This document shows, piece by piece, positions 10,901 through 23,571 of a stretch of DNA of 64,000 nucleotides; position 1 is the first letter of the stretch; each line of letters starts with the position of its first letter. The position numbers and the translations under genes are program-made. The notes beneath the pieces were generated by a model that saw nothing but the letters and a program-made list of their open reading frames with translations, ran no database searches and was not told where the DNA came from. Source of the stretch: Tipula vernalis (taxonomy: Eukaryota; Arthropoda; Insecta; Diptera; Tipulidae); NCBI GenBank assembly GCA_958295665.1, contig OY282559.1:127819605-127883604 (forward strand), in the 5' to 3' direction.

Positions 10901-13900
10901 AAATTTTCTAATAATTTTTGGAAAATCGAATTTTCCGAAATTTCCCACGGGAAACTTGAACTGAATTTTTTTCCTGCTATAGCTATTGAGTAATCACATC
11001 AATCCAATCCGTCTCCAGACATAACACTCTACAGGCTTATTTTATTCATCCATTTCTTACTTTCGGCTGGAAACTTTTTTGAATTTTCCGAGATTTCCCA
11101 CGGGAAACTTGTACTGATTTTTGTTTCCTGCGATAGCTGTTAATAAATCACATCAATGCAATTCATCTCCTGACATAACACTTTAGAGGCTGATTTTATA
11201 CAAATTTTCTAATAATTTTTGGAAAATCGAATTTTCCGAGATTTCCCACGGGAAACTTGAACTGAATTGAGTAATCACATCAATTGAATCCATCTCCAGA
11301 CATAACACTCTAGAGGCTGATTTTATACAAATTTTCTAATAATTTTTGTAAAATCGAATTTTCCGAGATTTCCCACGGGAAACTTGAACTGAATTTTTTT
11401 CCTGCGATAGATACTGACAAGTCACATCAATCCAATCCATCTCCAGACATAACACTCTAGAGGCTGATTTTATTCATCCATTTCTTACTTTCAGCTGGAA
11501 ACTTTTTTGAATTTTCCGAGATTTCCCACGGGAAACTTGTACTGATTTTTTTCCTTGCGATAGCTTTTGGTAAATCACATCAATGCAATTCATCTCCTGA
11601 TATAACACTTTAAAGAATGATGTTATACAAATTTTCTAATAATTTTTGGAAAATCGAATTTTCCGAGATTTTCCAAGGGAAACTTGAACTGAATTTTTTT
11701 GCTGCGATAGCTATTGACAAGTCACATCAATGCAATTCATCTCCAGACATAACACTTTAAAGGCTGATTTTATACAAATTTTCTAATAATTTTTGGAAAA
11801 TCGAATTTTCCGAGATTTCCCACGGGAAACTTGAACTGAATTTTTTTCCTGCGATAGCTATTGAGTAATTGCATCAATTGAATCCATCTCCAGACATAAC
11901 ACTCTAGAGGCTGATTTTATACAAATTTTCTAATAATTTTTGGAAAATCGAATTTTCCGAGATTTCCCACGGGAAACTTGAACTCTATTTTTTTCCTGCG
12001 ATAGCTATTGAGTAATCACATCAATTGAATCCATCTCCAGACATAACACTCTAGAGGCTGATTTTATTCATCCATTTCTTACTTTCGGCTGGAAACTTTT
12101 TTGAATTTTCCGAGATTTCCCACGGGAAACTTGTACTGATTTTTTTCCTTGCGATAGCTTTTGGTAAATCACATCAATGCAATTCATCACCTGATATAAC
12201 ACTTTAAAGGATGATGTTATACAAATTTTCTAATAATTTTTGGAAAATCGAATTTTCCGCGATTTCCCACGGGAAAATTGTACTAATTTTTTTTCCTGCG
12301 ATAGCTAGTGATAAATCACATCAATGCAATTCATCTCCAGACATAACACTTTAAAGGCTGATTTTATACAAATTTTCTAATAATTTTTGGAAAATCGAAT
12401 TTTCCGAGATTTCCCAAGGGAAACTTGAACTGATTTTTTTTCCTGCGATAGCTATTGACAAGTTACATCAATGCAATTTATTTCCAGACATAACACTTTA
12501 AAGGCTGATTTTATACAAATTTTCTAATCATTTTTGGAAAATCGAATTTTCCGAGATTTCCCATGGGAAACTTGAATGGAATTTTTTTCCTGCGATAGCT
12601 ATTGAGTAATCACATCAATTGAATCCATCTCCAGACATAACACTCTAGAGGCTGATTTTATACAAATTTTCTAATAATTTTTGGAAAATCGAATTTTCAG
12701 AGATTTCCCACGGGAAATTTGAACTGAATTTTTTTCCTGCGATAGTTATTGGCAAGTCACATCAATCCAATCCATCTCCAGACATAACACTCTAGAGGCT
12801 GATTTTATTCATCCATTTCTTACTTTCGGCTGGAAACTTTTTTGAATTTTCCGAGATTTCCCACGGGAAACTTGTACTGATTTTTTTTCCTGCGATAGCT
12901 ATTGATAAATCACATCAATGCAATTCATCTCCAGACATAACACTTTTAAGGCTGATTTTATACAAATTTTCTAATAATTTTTGGAAAATCGAATTTTCCG
13001 AGATTTCCCACGGGAAACTTGAACTGAATTTTTTTCCTGCGATAGCTATTGACAAGTCACATCAATTGAATCCATCTCCAGGCATAACACTCTAGAGGCT
13101 GATTTTATTCATCCATTTCTTACTTTCGGCTGGAAACTTTTTTGAATTTTCCGAGATTTCCCACGGGAAAATTGTACTGATTTTTTTTCCTGCGATAGCT
13201 AGTGATAAATCACATCAATGCAATTCATCTCCAGACATAACACTTTAAAAGCTGATTTTATACAAATTTTCTAATAATTTTTGGAAAATCGAATTTTCCG
13301 AGATTTCCCACGGGAAACTTGAACTGATTTTTTTTCCTGCGATAGCTATTGATAAATCACATCAACTGAATTCATATCCAGACATAACACTCTAGAGGCT
13401 GATTTTATTCATCCATTTCTTACTTTCGGCTGGAAACTTTTTTGAATTTTCCGAGATTTCCCACGGGAAACTTGTACTGATTTTTTTTCCTGCGATAGCT
13501 ATTGATAAATCACATCAATGCAATTCATCTCCAGACATAACTCTTTAAAGGCTGATTTTATAAAAATTTTCAAATAATTTTTGGAAAATCGAATTTTCCG
13601 AGATTTCCCACGGGAAACTTGAACTGAATTTTTTTCCTGCGATAGCTATTGAGTAATCACATCAATTGAATCCATCTCCAGACATAACACTCTAGAGGCT
13701 GATTTTATACAAATTTTCAAATAATTTTTGGAAAATCGAATTTTCCGAGATTTCCCATGGGAAACTTGAACTGAATTTTTTTCCTGCGATAGCTATTGAG
13801 TAATCACATCAATTAAATCCATCTTCAGACATAACACTCTAGAGGCTGATTTTATTCATCCATTTCTTACTTTCGGCTGGAAACTTTTTTGAATTTTCCG

Positions 13901-16900
13901 AGATTTCCCACGGGAAAATTGTACTGATTTTTTTTCCTGCGATAGCTATTGATAAATCACATCAATGCAATTCATCTCCAGACATAACACTTTAAAGGCT
14001 GATTTTATACAAATTTTCTAATAATTTTTGGAAAATCGAATTTTCCGAGATTTCCCACTGGAAACTTAAACTGAATTTTTTTCCTGCGATAGCTATTGAG
14101 TAATCACATTAATTGAATCCATCTGCAGACATAAACCTCTAGAGGCTGATTTTATACAAATTTTCTAATAATTTTTGGAAAATCGAATTTTCCGAGATTT
14201 CCCACGGGAAACTTGAACTGAATTTTTTTCCTGCGATAGCTATTGAGTAATCACATCAATTGAATCCATATCCAGACATAACACTCTAGAGGCTGATTTT
14301 ATTCATCCATTTCTTACTTTCGGCTGGAAACTTTTTTGAATTTTCCGAGATTTCCCACGGGAAACTTGTACTGATTTTTTTTCCTGCGATAGCTATTGAT
14401 AAATCACATCAATGCAATTCATCTCCAGACATAACACTTTAAAGGCTGATTTTATACAAATTTTCTAATAATTTTTGGAAAATCGAATTTTCCGAGATTT
14501 CCCACGGGAAACTTGAACTAAATTTTTTTCCTGCGATAGCTATTGAGTAATCACATCAATTGAATCCATCTCCAGACATAACACTCTAGAGGCTGATTTT
14601 ATACAAATTTTCTAATAATTTTTGGAAAATCGAATTTTTTGAGATTTCCCACGGGAAACTTGAACTGAATTTTTTTCCTGCGATAGCTATTAAGTAATCA
14701 CATCAATTGAACCCATCTCCAGACATAACATTCTAGAGGCTGATTTTATAAAAATTTTCTAATAATTTTGGGAAAATCGAATTTTCCGAGATTTCCCACG
14801 GGAAATTTGAACTGAATTTTTTTCCTGCGAAAGCTATTGACAAGTCACATCAATCCAATTCATCTTTAGACATAACATTCTAGAGGCTGATTTTATTCAT
14901 CCATTTCTTACTTTCGGCTGGAAACTTTTTTGAATTTTCCGAGATTTCCCACGGGAAACTTGTACTGATTTTTTTTCCTGCGATAGCTATTGATAAATCA
15001 CATCAATGCAATTCAACTCCAGACATAACACTTTAAAGGCTGATTTTATACAAATTTTCTAATAATTTTTGGAAAATCGAATTTTCCGAGATTTCCCACG
15101 GGAAACTTGAACTGAATTTTTTGCCTGCGATAGCTATTGAGTAATCACATCAATTGAATCCATATCCAGACATAACACTCTAGAGGCTGATTTTATACAA
15201 ATTTTCTAATAATTTTTGGAAAATCGAATTTTCCGAGATTTCCTACGGAAAATTTGAACTCAATTTTTTTCCTGCGATAGCTATTGACAAGTCACATCAA
15301 TCCAATCCATCTCCAGACATAACATTCTAGAGGCTGATTTTATTCATCCATTTCTTACTTTCGGCTGGAAACTTTTTTGAATTTTCCAAGATTTCCCACG
15401 GGAAACTTGTACTGATTTTTTTCCTGCGATAGCTATTGATAAATCACATCAATGCAATTCATCTCCTGACATAACACTTTAAAGGCTGATTTTATACAAA
15501 TTTTCTAATAATTTTTGGAAAATCGAATTGTCCGAGATTTCCCACGGGAAACTTGAACTGAATTTTTTTCCTGCGATAGCTATTGAGTAATCACATCAAT
15601 TGAATCTATCTCCAGACATAACACTCTAAAGGCTGATTTTATTCATCCATTTCTTATTTTCGGCTGGAAACTTTTTTGAATTTTCCGAGATTTCCCACGG
15701 GAAACTTGTACTGATTTTTTTTCCTCCGATAGCTATTGATAAATCAGATCCATGCAATTCATCTCCAGACATAAAACTTTAAAGGCTGATTTTATACAAA
15801 TATTCTAATAATTTTTGGAAAATCGAATTTTCCGAGATTTCCCACGGGAAACTTGAACTGAATTTTTTTCCTGCGATAGCTATTGAGTAATCACGTCAAT
15901 TGAATCCATCTCCAGACATAACACTCTAGAGGCTGATTTTATTTATCCATTTCTTACTTTCGGCTGGAAACTTTTTTGAATTTTCCGAGATTTCCCATGG
16001 GAAACTTGTACCGATTTTTTTTCCTGCGATAGCTATTGACTAATCACATCAATGCAATTCATCTCCAGACATAACACTTTAGAGGCTGATTTTATACAAA
16101 TTTTCTAATAATTTTTGGAAAATCGAATTTTCCGAGATTTCCCACGGGAAACTTGAACTGAATTTTTTTCCTGCGATAGCTATTGAGTAATCACATCAAT
16201 TGAATCCATCTCCAGACATAACACTCTAGAGGCTGATTTTATACAAATTTTCTAATAATTTTTGGAAAATCGAATTTTCCGAGATTTCCCACGGGAAACT
16301 TGAACTGAATTTATTTCCTGCGATAGCTATTGAGTAATCACATCAATTGAATCCATCTCCAGACATAACACTCTAGAGGCTGATTTTATACAAATTTTCT
16401 AATAATTTTTGGAAAATCGAATTTTCCGAGATTTCCCACGGGAAATTTGAACTGAATTTTTTTGAATTTTTCGAGATTTCCCACGGGAAACTTGTACTGA
16501 TTTTTTTTCCTGCGATAGCTATTGATAAATCACATCAATGCAATTCATCTCCAGACATAACACTTTAAAGGCTGATTTTATACAAATTTTCTAATAATTT
16601 TTGGAAAATCGAATTTTCAGAGATTTCCCACGGGAAACTTGAACTGAATTTTTTTCCTGCGATAGCTATTGATAAATCACATCAATTGAATCCATCTCCA
16701 GACATAACACTCTAGAGGCTGATTTTATTCATCCATTTCTTATTTTCGGCTGGAAACTTTTTGAATTTTCCGAGATTTCCCACGGGAAACTTGTACTGGT
16801 TTTTTTTCCTGCGATAGCTATTGATAAATCAGATCAATGCAATTCATCTCCAGACATAACACTTTAAAGGCTGATTTTATACAAATATTCTAATAATTTT

Positions 16901-19900
16901 TGGAAAATCGAATTTTCCAAGATTTCCCATGGGAAACTGGAACTGAATTTTTTTCCTGCGATAGCTATTGAGTAATCACATCAATTGAATCCATCTCCAG
17001 ACATAACACTCTAGAGGCTGATTTTATACAAATTTTCTAATAATTTTTGGAAAATCGAATTTTCCGAGATTTCCCACGGGAAACTTGAATTGAATTTTTT
17101 TCCTGCGATAGCTATTGAGTAATCACATCAATTGAATCCATCTCCAGACATAACACTCTAGAGGCTGATTTTATTCATCCATTTATTACTTTCGGCTGGA
17201 AACTTTTTTGAATTTTCCGAGATTTCCCATGGGAAACTTGTACCGATTTTTTTTCCTGCGATAGCTATTGAGTAATCACATCAATGCAATTCATCTCCAG
17301 ACATAACACTTTAAAGGCTGATTTTATACAAATTTTCTAATAATTTTTGGAAAATCGAATTTTTCGAGATTTCCCACGGGAAACTTGTACTGATTTTTTT
17401 TCCTGCGATAGCTATTGATAAATCACATCAATGCAATTCATCTCCAGACATAACACTTTAAAGGCTGATTTTATACAAATTTTCTAATAATTTTTGGAAA
17501 ATCGAATTTTCCGAGATTTCCCATGGGAAACTTGAACTGAATTTTTTTCCTGCGATAGCTATTGAGTAATCACATCAATTGAATCCATCTCCAGACATAA
17601 CACTCTAGAGGCTGATTTTATACAAATTTTCTAATAATTTTTGGAAAATCGAATTTTCCGAGATTTCCCACGGGAAACTTGAACTGAATTTTTTTCCTGC
17701 GATAGCTATTGAGTAATCACATCAATTGAATCCATCTCCAGACATAACACTCTAGAGGCTGATTTTATTCATCCATTTCTTACTTTCGGCTGGAAACTTT
17801 TTTGAATTTTCCGAGATTTCCCACGGGAAACTTGTACTGATTTTTTTTCCTGCGATAGCTATTGATAAATCAGATCAATGCAATTCATCTCCAGACATAA
17901 CACTTTAAAGGCTGATTTTATACAAATATTCTAATAATTTTTGGAAAATCGAATTTTCCAAGATTTCCCACGGGAAACTTGAACTGATTTTTTTTCCTGC
18001 GATAGCTATTGAGTAATCACATCAATTGAATCTATCTCCAGACATAACACTCTAGAGGCTGATTTTATACAAATTTTCTAATAATTTTTGGAAAATCGAA
18101 TTTTCCGAGATTTCCCACGGGAAATTTGAACTGAATTTTTTTCCTGCGATAGCTATTGACAAGTCACATCAATCCAATCCATCTCCAGACGTAACACTCT
18201 AGAGGCTGATTTTATTCATCCATTTCTTACTTTCGGCTGGAAACTTTTTTGAATTTTCCGAGATTTCCCACGGGAAACTTGTACTGATTTTTTTTCCTGC
18301 GATAGCTATTGATAAATCACATCAATGCAATTCATCTCCAGACATAACACTTTAAAGGCTGATTTTATACAAATTTTCTAATAATTTTTGGAAAATCGAA
18401 TTTTCCAAGATTTCCCACGGGAAACTTGAACTGAATTTTTTTTCTGTGATAGCTATTGAGTGATCACATCAATTGAATCCATCTCCAGACATAACACTTT
18501 AGAGGCTGATTTTATACAAATTTTCTAATAATTTTTGGAAAATCGAATTTTCCGAGATTTCCCACGGGAAACTTGAACTGAATTTTTTTCCTGCGATAGC
18601 TATTGAGTAATCACATCAATTGAATCCATCTCCAGACATAACACTCTAGAGGCTGATTTTATACAAATTTTCTAATAATTTTTGGAAAATCGAATTTTCC
18701 GAGATTTCCCACGGGAAATTTGAACTGAATTTTTTTGAATTTTTCGAGATTTCCCACGGGAAACTTGTACTGATTTTTTTTCCTGCGATAGCTATTGATA
18801 AATCACATCAATGCAATTCATCTCCAGACATAACACTTTAAAGGCTGATTTTATACAAATTTTCTAATAATTTTTGGAAAATCGAATTTTCAGAGATTTC
18901 CCACGGGAAACTTGAACTGAATTTTTTTCCTGCGATAGCTATTGATAAATCACATCAATTGAATCCATCTCCAGACATAACACTCTAGAGGCTGATTTTA
19001 TTCATCCATTTCTTATTTTCGGCTGGAAACTTTTTTGAATTTTCCGAGATTTCCCACGGGAAACTTGTACTGGTTTTTTTTCCTGCGATAGCTATTGATA
19101 AATCAGATCAATGCAATTCATCTCCAGACATAACACTTTAAAGGCTGATTTTATACAAATATTCTAATAATTTTTGGAAAATCGAATTTTCCAAGATTTC
19201 CCATGGGAAACTGGAACTGAATTTTTTTCCTGCGATAGCTATTGAGTAATCACATCAATTGAATCCATCTCCAGACATAACACTCTAGAGGCTGATTTTA
19301 TACAAATTTTCTAATAATTTTTGGAAAATCGAATTTTCCGAGATTTCCCACGGGAAACTTGAATTGAATTTTTTTCCTGCGATAGCTATTGAGTAATCAC
19401 ATCAATTGAATCCATCTCCAGACATAACACTCTAGAGGCTGATTTTATTCATCCATTTATTACTTTCGGCTGGAAACTTTTTTGAATTTTCCGAGATTTC
19501 CCATGGGAAACTTGTACCGATTTTTTTTCCTGCGATAGCTATTGAGTAATCACATCAATGCAATTCATCTCCAGACATAACACTTTAAAGGCTGATTTTA
19601 TACAAATTTTCTAATAATTTTTGGAAAATCGAATTTTTCGAGATTTCCCACGGGAAACTTGTACTGATTTTTTTTCCTGCGATAGCTATTGATAAATCAC
19701 ATCAATGCAATTCATCTCCAGACATAACACTTTAAAGGCTGATTTTATACAAATTTTCTAATAATTTTTGGAAAATCGAATTTTCCGAGATTTCCCATGG
19801 GAAACTTGAACTGAATTTTTTTCCTGCGATAGCTATTGAGTAATCACATCAATTTAATCCATCTCCAGACATAACACTCTAGAGGCTGATTTTATACAAA

Positions 19901-21075
19901 TTTTCTAATAATTTTTGGAAAATCGAATTTTCCGAGATTTCCCACGGGAAACTTGAACTGAATTTTTTTCCTGCGATAGCTATTGAGTAATCACATCAAT
20001 TGAATCCATCTCCAGACATAACACTCTAGAGGCTGATTTTATTCATCCATTTCTTACTTTCGGCTGGAAACTTTTTTGAATTTTCCGAGATTTCCCACGG
20101 GAAACTTGTACTGATTTTTTTTCCTGCGATAGCTATTGATAAATCAGATCAATGCAATTCATCTCCAGACATAACACTTTAAAGGCTGATTTTATACAAA
20201 TATTCTAATAATTTTTGGAAAATCGAATTTTCCAAGATTTCCCACGGGAAACTTGAACTGATTTTTTTTCCTGCGATAGCTATTGAGTAATCACATCAAT
20301 TGAATCTATCTCCAGACATAACACTCTAGAGGCTGATTTTATACAAATTTTCTAATAATTTTTGGAAAATCGAATTTTCCGAGATTTCCCACGGGAAATT
20401 TGAACTGAATTTTTTTCCTGCGATAGCTATTGACAAGTCACATCAATCCAATCCATCTCCAGACGTAACACTCTAGAGGCTGATTTTATTCATCCATTTC
20501 TTACTTTCGGCTGGAAACTTTTTTGAATTTTCCGAGATTTCCCACGGGAAACTTGTACTGATTTTTTTTCCTGCGATAGCTATTGATAAATCACATCAAT
20601 GCAATTCATCTCCAGACATAACACTTTAAAGGCTGATTTTATACAAATTTTCTAATAATTTTTGGAAAATCGAATTTTCCAAGATTTCCCACGGGAAACT
20701 TGAACTGAATTTTTTTTCTGTGATAGCTATTGAGTGATCACATCAATTGAATCCATCTCCAGACATAACACTCTAGAGGCTGATTTTATACAAATTTTCT
20801 AATAATTTTTGGAAAATCGAATTTTCCGAGATTTCCCACGGGAAACTTGAACTGAATTTTTTTCCTGCGATAGCTATTGATAAATCAGATCAATGCAATT
20901 CATCTCCAGACATAACACTTTAAAGGCTGATTTTATACAAATATTCTAATAATTTTTGGAAAATCGAATTTTCCAAGATTTCCCACGGAAAACTTGAACT
21001 GAATTTTTTTCCTGCGATAGCTATTGAGTAATCACATCAATTAAATCTATTTCCAAACATAACGCTCTAGAGGCT
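7960..21075. repeat. FB1 right arm: about 88 tandem units in inverted orientation
   Basis: Two unit classes are interspersed. A 147-bp class reads ...GATTTTATACAAATTTTCT... (for example 17402 to 17549). A 153-bp class reads ...GATTTTATTCATCCATTTC... and carries CTTTCGGCTGG (for example 17696 to 17849), which is the terminal AGCCGAAAG motif inverted. Many units are identical or nearly so, pointing to recent amplification or gene conversion. The copy number is estimated from length. Confidence 0.9.
16451..20996. repeat. 2.27-kb tandem segmental duplication inside the FB1 right arm
   Basis: Private variants recur at a constant offset of 2273-2274 bp: the unit fusion GAATTTTTTTGAATTTTTCG at about 16455 and 18728, TACTGGTTTTT at 16794 and 19068, CCAGACGTAACAC at about 18186 and 20460, and TTTTTTTCTGTGATAGC at about 18436 and 20710. 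The two blocks look almost identical, so about 15 units were copied as one block. Confidence 0.85.
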
Positions 21076-21165
21076 GATTTATTTTCGGCTGGAATGTCAA
21101 TAACATAATCTACATTATCGACTTTTCACTTTCGGCTGGAAACTTTCGGCTAACTTTAACAGGGT
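21076..21165. repeat. FB1 right terminus
   Basis: It contains TTTTCGGCTGGAATG, then CATTATCGACTTTTCACTTTC, GGCTGGAAACTTTCGGC and TAACTTTAACAGGGT at the edge. It is the inverted counterpart of 5889-5945, with point differences. One left-terminal module is missing or shortened on this side. Confidence 0.85.
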
Positions 21166-21174
21166 ATTTTTTGC
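21166..21174. repeat. Right 9-bp target-site duplication of FB1 (ATTTTTTGC)
   Basis: Identical to 5880-5888. The codons ATT TTT TGC (I-F-C) are in the host ORF frame on both sides. Confidence 0.85.
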
Positions 21175-22077
21175 CTTACTTCTACAACTAGACAAATAGA
21201 ATTTTTCAACTCGTATATTAATTTGATGATTAATAGTTGCCTTCCACTTAAAAAAGGTTACTTGCAAAGCAAAATCTCCGCCTTGGTTGTCTCGGGAAAT
21301 TCCGAATGCCATAAATATGAGAGTTAGTAAATATCGTTTATGGAAAAGGTGTCCTGATAGTCAGTCTCATTTAGATTACAAGCAGGCTCGTAACAGAGTT
21401 GTAGGGTTAATTCGAACTGCTCAACGTAATTTTTTTCAAGGACAAGTTAGACTCCTCTCTTCCTACCAAGGTTTTCTGGCGTAAAGTTTGTAATTTAGGC
21501 CTAGGCAGATGCAAGATTAGTTCAAGTGGGGATTTCAAACCCAATGAAATTAATAGCTATTTTTGCTCTAGTCTGAACTCGGGCAGTAGTTCCGTCGATT
21601 TGTTCTCTAACGCGTCCTCTAATTCGTTTTCGTTTTCAAATATTTCTCTCGAGGATTTACAATCTGCTATTTGGAAGGGGTAATCGAAATCTTCTGGTCT
21701 GGATAACGTCAATTTAAAATTCGTTAAGAAAGTTTTTCCTTTCGTTTCAAAATACTTGTTACATATCTGCAATTTTATTCTCACGTCCTCTTTCTATCCA
21801 GATCAGTGGAGGCTAAGTAAAATAATCCCGATCCCAAAGATCAGTAATCCTTTAGAGCTATCTCATTTTCGGTCAATTAGCATTTTAAGTTCTCTCTCTA
21901 AGGCTTTCGAAATAGTTGTTAAAATTTAAATTCAATCGCATTTACATAGCAATGGTTTAATTAGTTTCTTCCAATCTGGGTTTAGAAAATTTCATAGCAC
22001 TTCTTCTACTGCGTTATTTAATATATGTGATGATATTAGGCGTAATATGAATCATAGGGAATTAACTTCTTTAACTT
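21175..22077 (+). pseudogene. Non-LTR ORF2, linker and reverse-transcriptase fingers (3' half)
   Basis: Directly after the target duplication the frame reads LTSTTRQIEFFNSYINLM and on through the endonuclease-RT linker. A frameshift near 21325 leads to RLWKR...QARNRVVGLIR. From about 21490 a long frame gives SSGLDNVNLKFVKKVFPF, WRLSKIIPIPK, HFRSISILSSLSKAFE and SGFRKFHSTSS, the RT 0-2 blocks of CR1/Jockey elements. In-frame stops near 21680 and 21928 are present. The catalytic palm is absent: the sequence ends at ELTSLT where the LOA element starts. Confidence 0.8.
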
Positions 22078-22201
22078 GGTGGTCAGGTTTGAAGTTACTC
22101 GGGAGATTCAAGTTGCAACTTCCACAAATGCTCGTGTTACCTCCACGTGGTGACCGCTGGTTAATAGACTGCTGATTCTTTGGCTTCTAGGCTAAAACAC
22201 G
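22078..22201 (+). ncRNA. HDV-like ribozyme (diverged) at the 5' end of LOA element 1
   Basis: Proposed fold: P1 GGTGGTC (22078-22084) with GACCGCT (22152-22158), 7 bp including two G-U pairs. P2 is CGTGTT (22133-22138) with AACACG (22196-22201). P3 is ACC (22139-22141) with GGT (22149-22151), closing loop TCCACGT. J4/2 is GGCTAAA. The strand after P1 reads GGTTAAT rather than the GGGCAA seen in the two sister ribozymes, so activity may be lost. The 5' end of P1 coincides with the element boundary. HDV-like ribozymes at 5' ends of R2, RTE and Baggins (LOA clade) elements are established. Confidence 0.6.
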
Positions 22202-22385
22202 GCGCTAAAGGAGTCAACCTTAAACAAATCGCTGTGCTGGGTTAAGGTGTTAATCGTATCGTGCCGATAATCGACCAGACTGGGGGCCCAGCTTTAAAAC
22301 TAGCTCAGTCGCTAACGGTGGATCCAGATATTTGGCGCCCTCCGGACTAAGTAGCCTTATCTGTGTAATGCCGATCTCTATACAG

Positions 22386-23569
22386 ATGGAAATTTCTTTC
22401 TCCGCTACTCGTGGGACCAATCATGAATTTAAACAAAAACACACAACAACAAAAAGAGTCCGGCTCTCTAAAATATCCGAAAATTTGGACAACGAAACTC
22501 GGGTCTTTAGGCCTGCCTCTAAGTCTACAAATAATCGACGGGACATAAGCTCAAGCGAGGCTGGTCCCTTCACTCGGGTCACCAAATCTGAGTATACAAA
22601 TACAAAGCGGAACCAAAGCACGAATGAAGCTGGTTCCTCAAAACTAACCTATAATACTAAGACAGGACGGACAAAGACAAAGCCACGCTTGCGTGGGCAA
22701 AAAAATTCACCGACAAAAAGTCGGAAAGCCCTTCAGCTGGCTCACAGCTTAAAAGAAACAGATCTCAGGAGGAAAGTCCTAAGATCGCAAAGCGAACAAA
22801 ACTCCAGGCTACCGCTATGAGGCCTTTTAACGCGGTCCTCAAGGATCAGCTGGTTGTGGCAGTTATTTACAAATCCCAAGAGGATGGTATTATTACGGCC
22901 GCCAAATGGAGAAAGGTGGAAGGGGACTTAGCCACCACCTACCTGATAGTCTTGTCTGAAAATCCAGGACCTGCTCCGACTTGTCGGGATGCGCGCTTGC
23001 ACAGGAATCAGGTTAAACTGGCTGCCTGTGCAGATCAGAGGTCCCTACTGCTTTATAAGAAGGCAGTGGGGGACTTGGCGAGGTATGGCCTGGAGCCAGC
23101 CTTGCTGTGATTAATACGGAGGAGATCCCCTGCAGACCAAGAGCTAGGGTGCACATTCCTTCGGAGCCTAGTGATCCGAAGTTGATAGATACTCCAGATG
23201 TTGCAGGTTGGCAACCAAGATTTGCCAACGCACAATTGCAAAGTTGCCAAGATCGAAGAGACAAAGGCTGACTATAGGTCAGCTCTTATCATCTTAAACA
23301 GGGAGTCACTGACTGCACTGGTAAAAACCAACAGTTTAATCAACTATGGATTAAGTGCAGTCACACTCAAGGTGAACAAGTAGACGCGGACAAGCCGGAG
23401 GCTCCGAAGTCATCTTCAGCAACTACCGCGGTACTTGATAGCTCATCTGCGTGCCACTCTCTCTACGGATATGAAGATGTCAACGTACATGGAGTCTTTA
23501 AAGAGGCTCTCAAAGGAATTTTCATCAGGAAATGACTCTGATGTTATTGTGGTGGAAAAGAGGCTGTAG
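22386..23569 (+). pseudogene. LOA element 1 ORF1 (DUF4780-like gag), broken
   Basis: The start MEISFSATRG matches the start region of the second LOA element (MGDLHFSDTRG). The N-terminal part is basic and Lys/Ser/Thr-rich (nucleic-acid binding). It is followed by a domain with KDQLVVAVIYKSQ, CADQRSLLLYKKAVG and IPSEPSD that fits the DUF4780 fold found in LOA-type ORF1 proteins. At least three frame changes (near 22817, 23090 and 23380) interrupt it. The last frame ends at TAG 23567-23569, two bases before the ORF2 ATG at 23572, as in compact bicistronic non-LTR elements. Confidence 0.7.
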
Positions 23570-23571
23570 AG

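Larger units (their letters stand above)
5889..21165. mobile_element. FB1: giant foldback DNA transposon, 15.3 kb
   Basis: The two ends are inverted copies. The left starts ATACTGTTGAAGTTAGCC and the right, reverse complemented, starts ACCCTGTTAAAGTTAGCC. They agree for about 50 bp with a few changes, including AGCCGAAAGTGAAAAGTCG. The interior is tandem 147- and 153-bp units, in one orientation to about 7940 and the opposite from about 7960. There is no internal gene and almost no spacer. Nine-bp duplications and TIRs built from tandem repeats are the hallmark of foldback elements (FB of Drosophila), which belong with the Mutator-like superfamily. It would need a transposase in trans. Confidence 0.9.
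5132..22077 (+). mobile_element. CR1/Jockey-like non-LTR retrotransposon, split by foldback element FB1
   Basis: An endonuclease-domain half (5132-5888) and a linker plus RT-finger half (21166-22077) are on the same strand. They rejoin in frame when FB1 and one target duplication are disregarded. The 3' part of the RT is missing because the LOA element begins at 22078. Motifs (NVQSL..NIDEIR, ETFLN, FNFDIL, SSGLD, FILTSSFYPDQWRLSKIIPIPK, SILSSLSKAFE) place it in the CR1/Jockey group. The 5' end and ORF1 are not recognisable. Confidence 0.8.

Noticed and set aside
7960..21075. CRISPR-like array or centromeric satellite
   Set aside because: Whole units repeat without unique spacers, so it is not CRISPR. 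The inverted arms, matching termini and 9-bp duplication favour a foldback transposon over an ordinary satellite.
5889..21165. Assembly artefact explaining the FB1 inversion
   Set aside because: Diverged but matching termini, a clean 9-bp duplication and resumed host reading frame are not expected from a mis-join, although array length itself could still be misassembled.
22332..22385. Earlier ATG for LOA element 1 ORF1
   Set aside because: The 18 extra residues have no counterpart in LOA element 2; the start at 22386 lines up with its ORF1 start.
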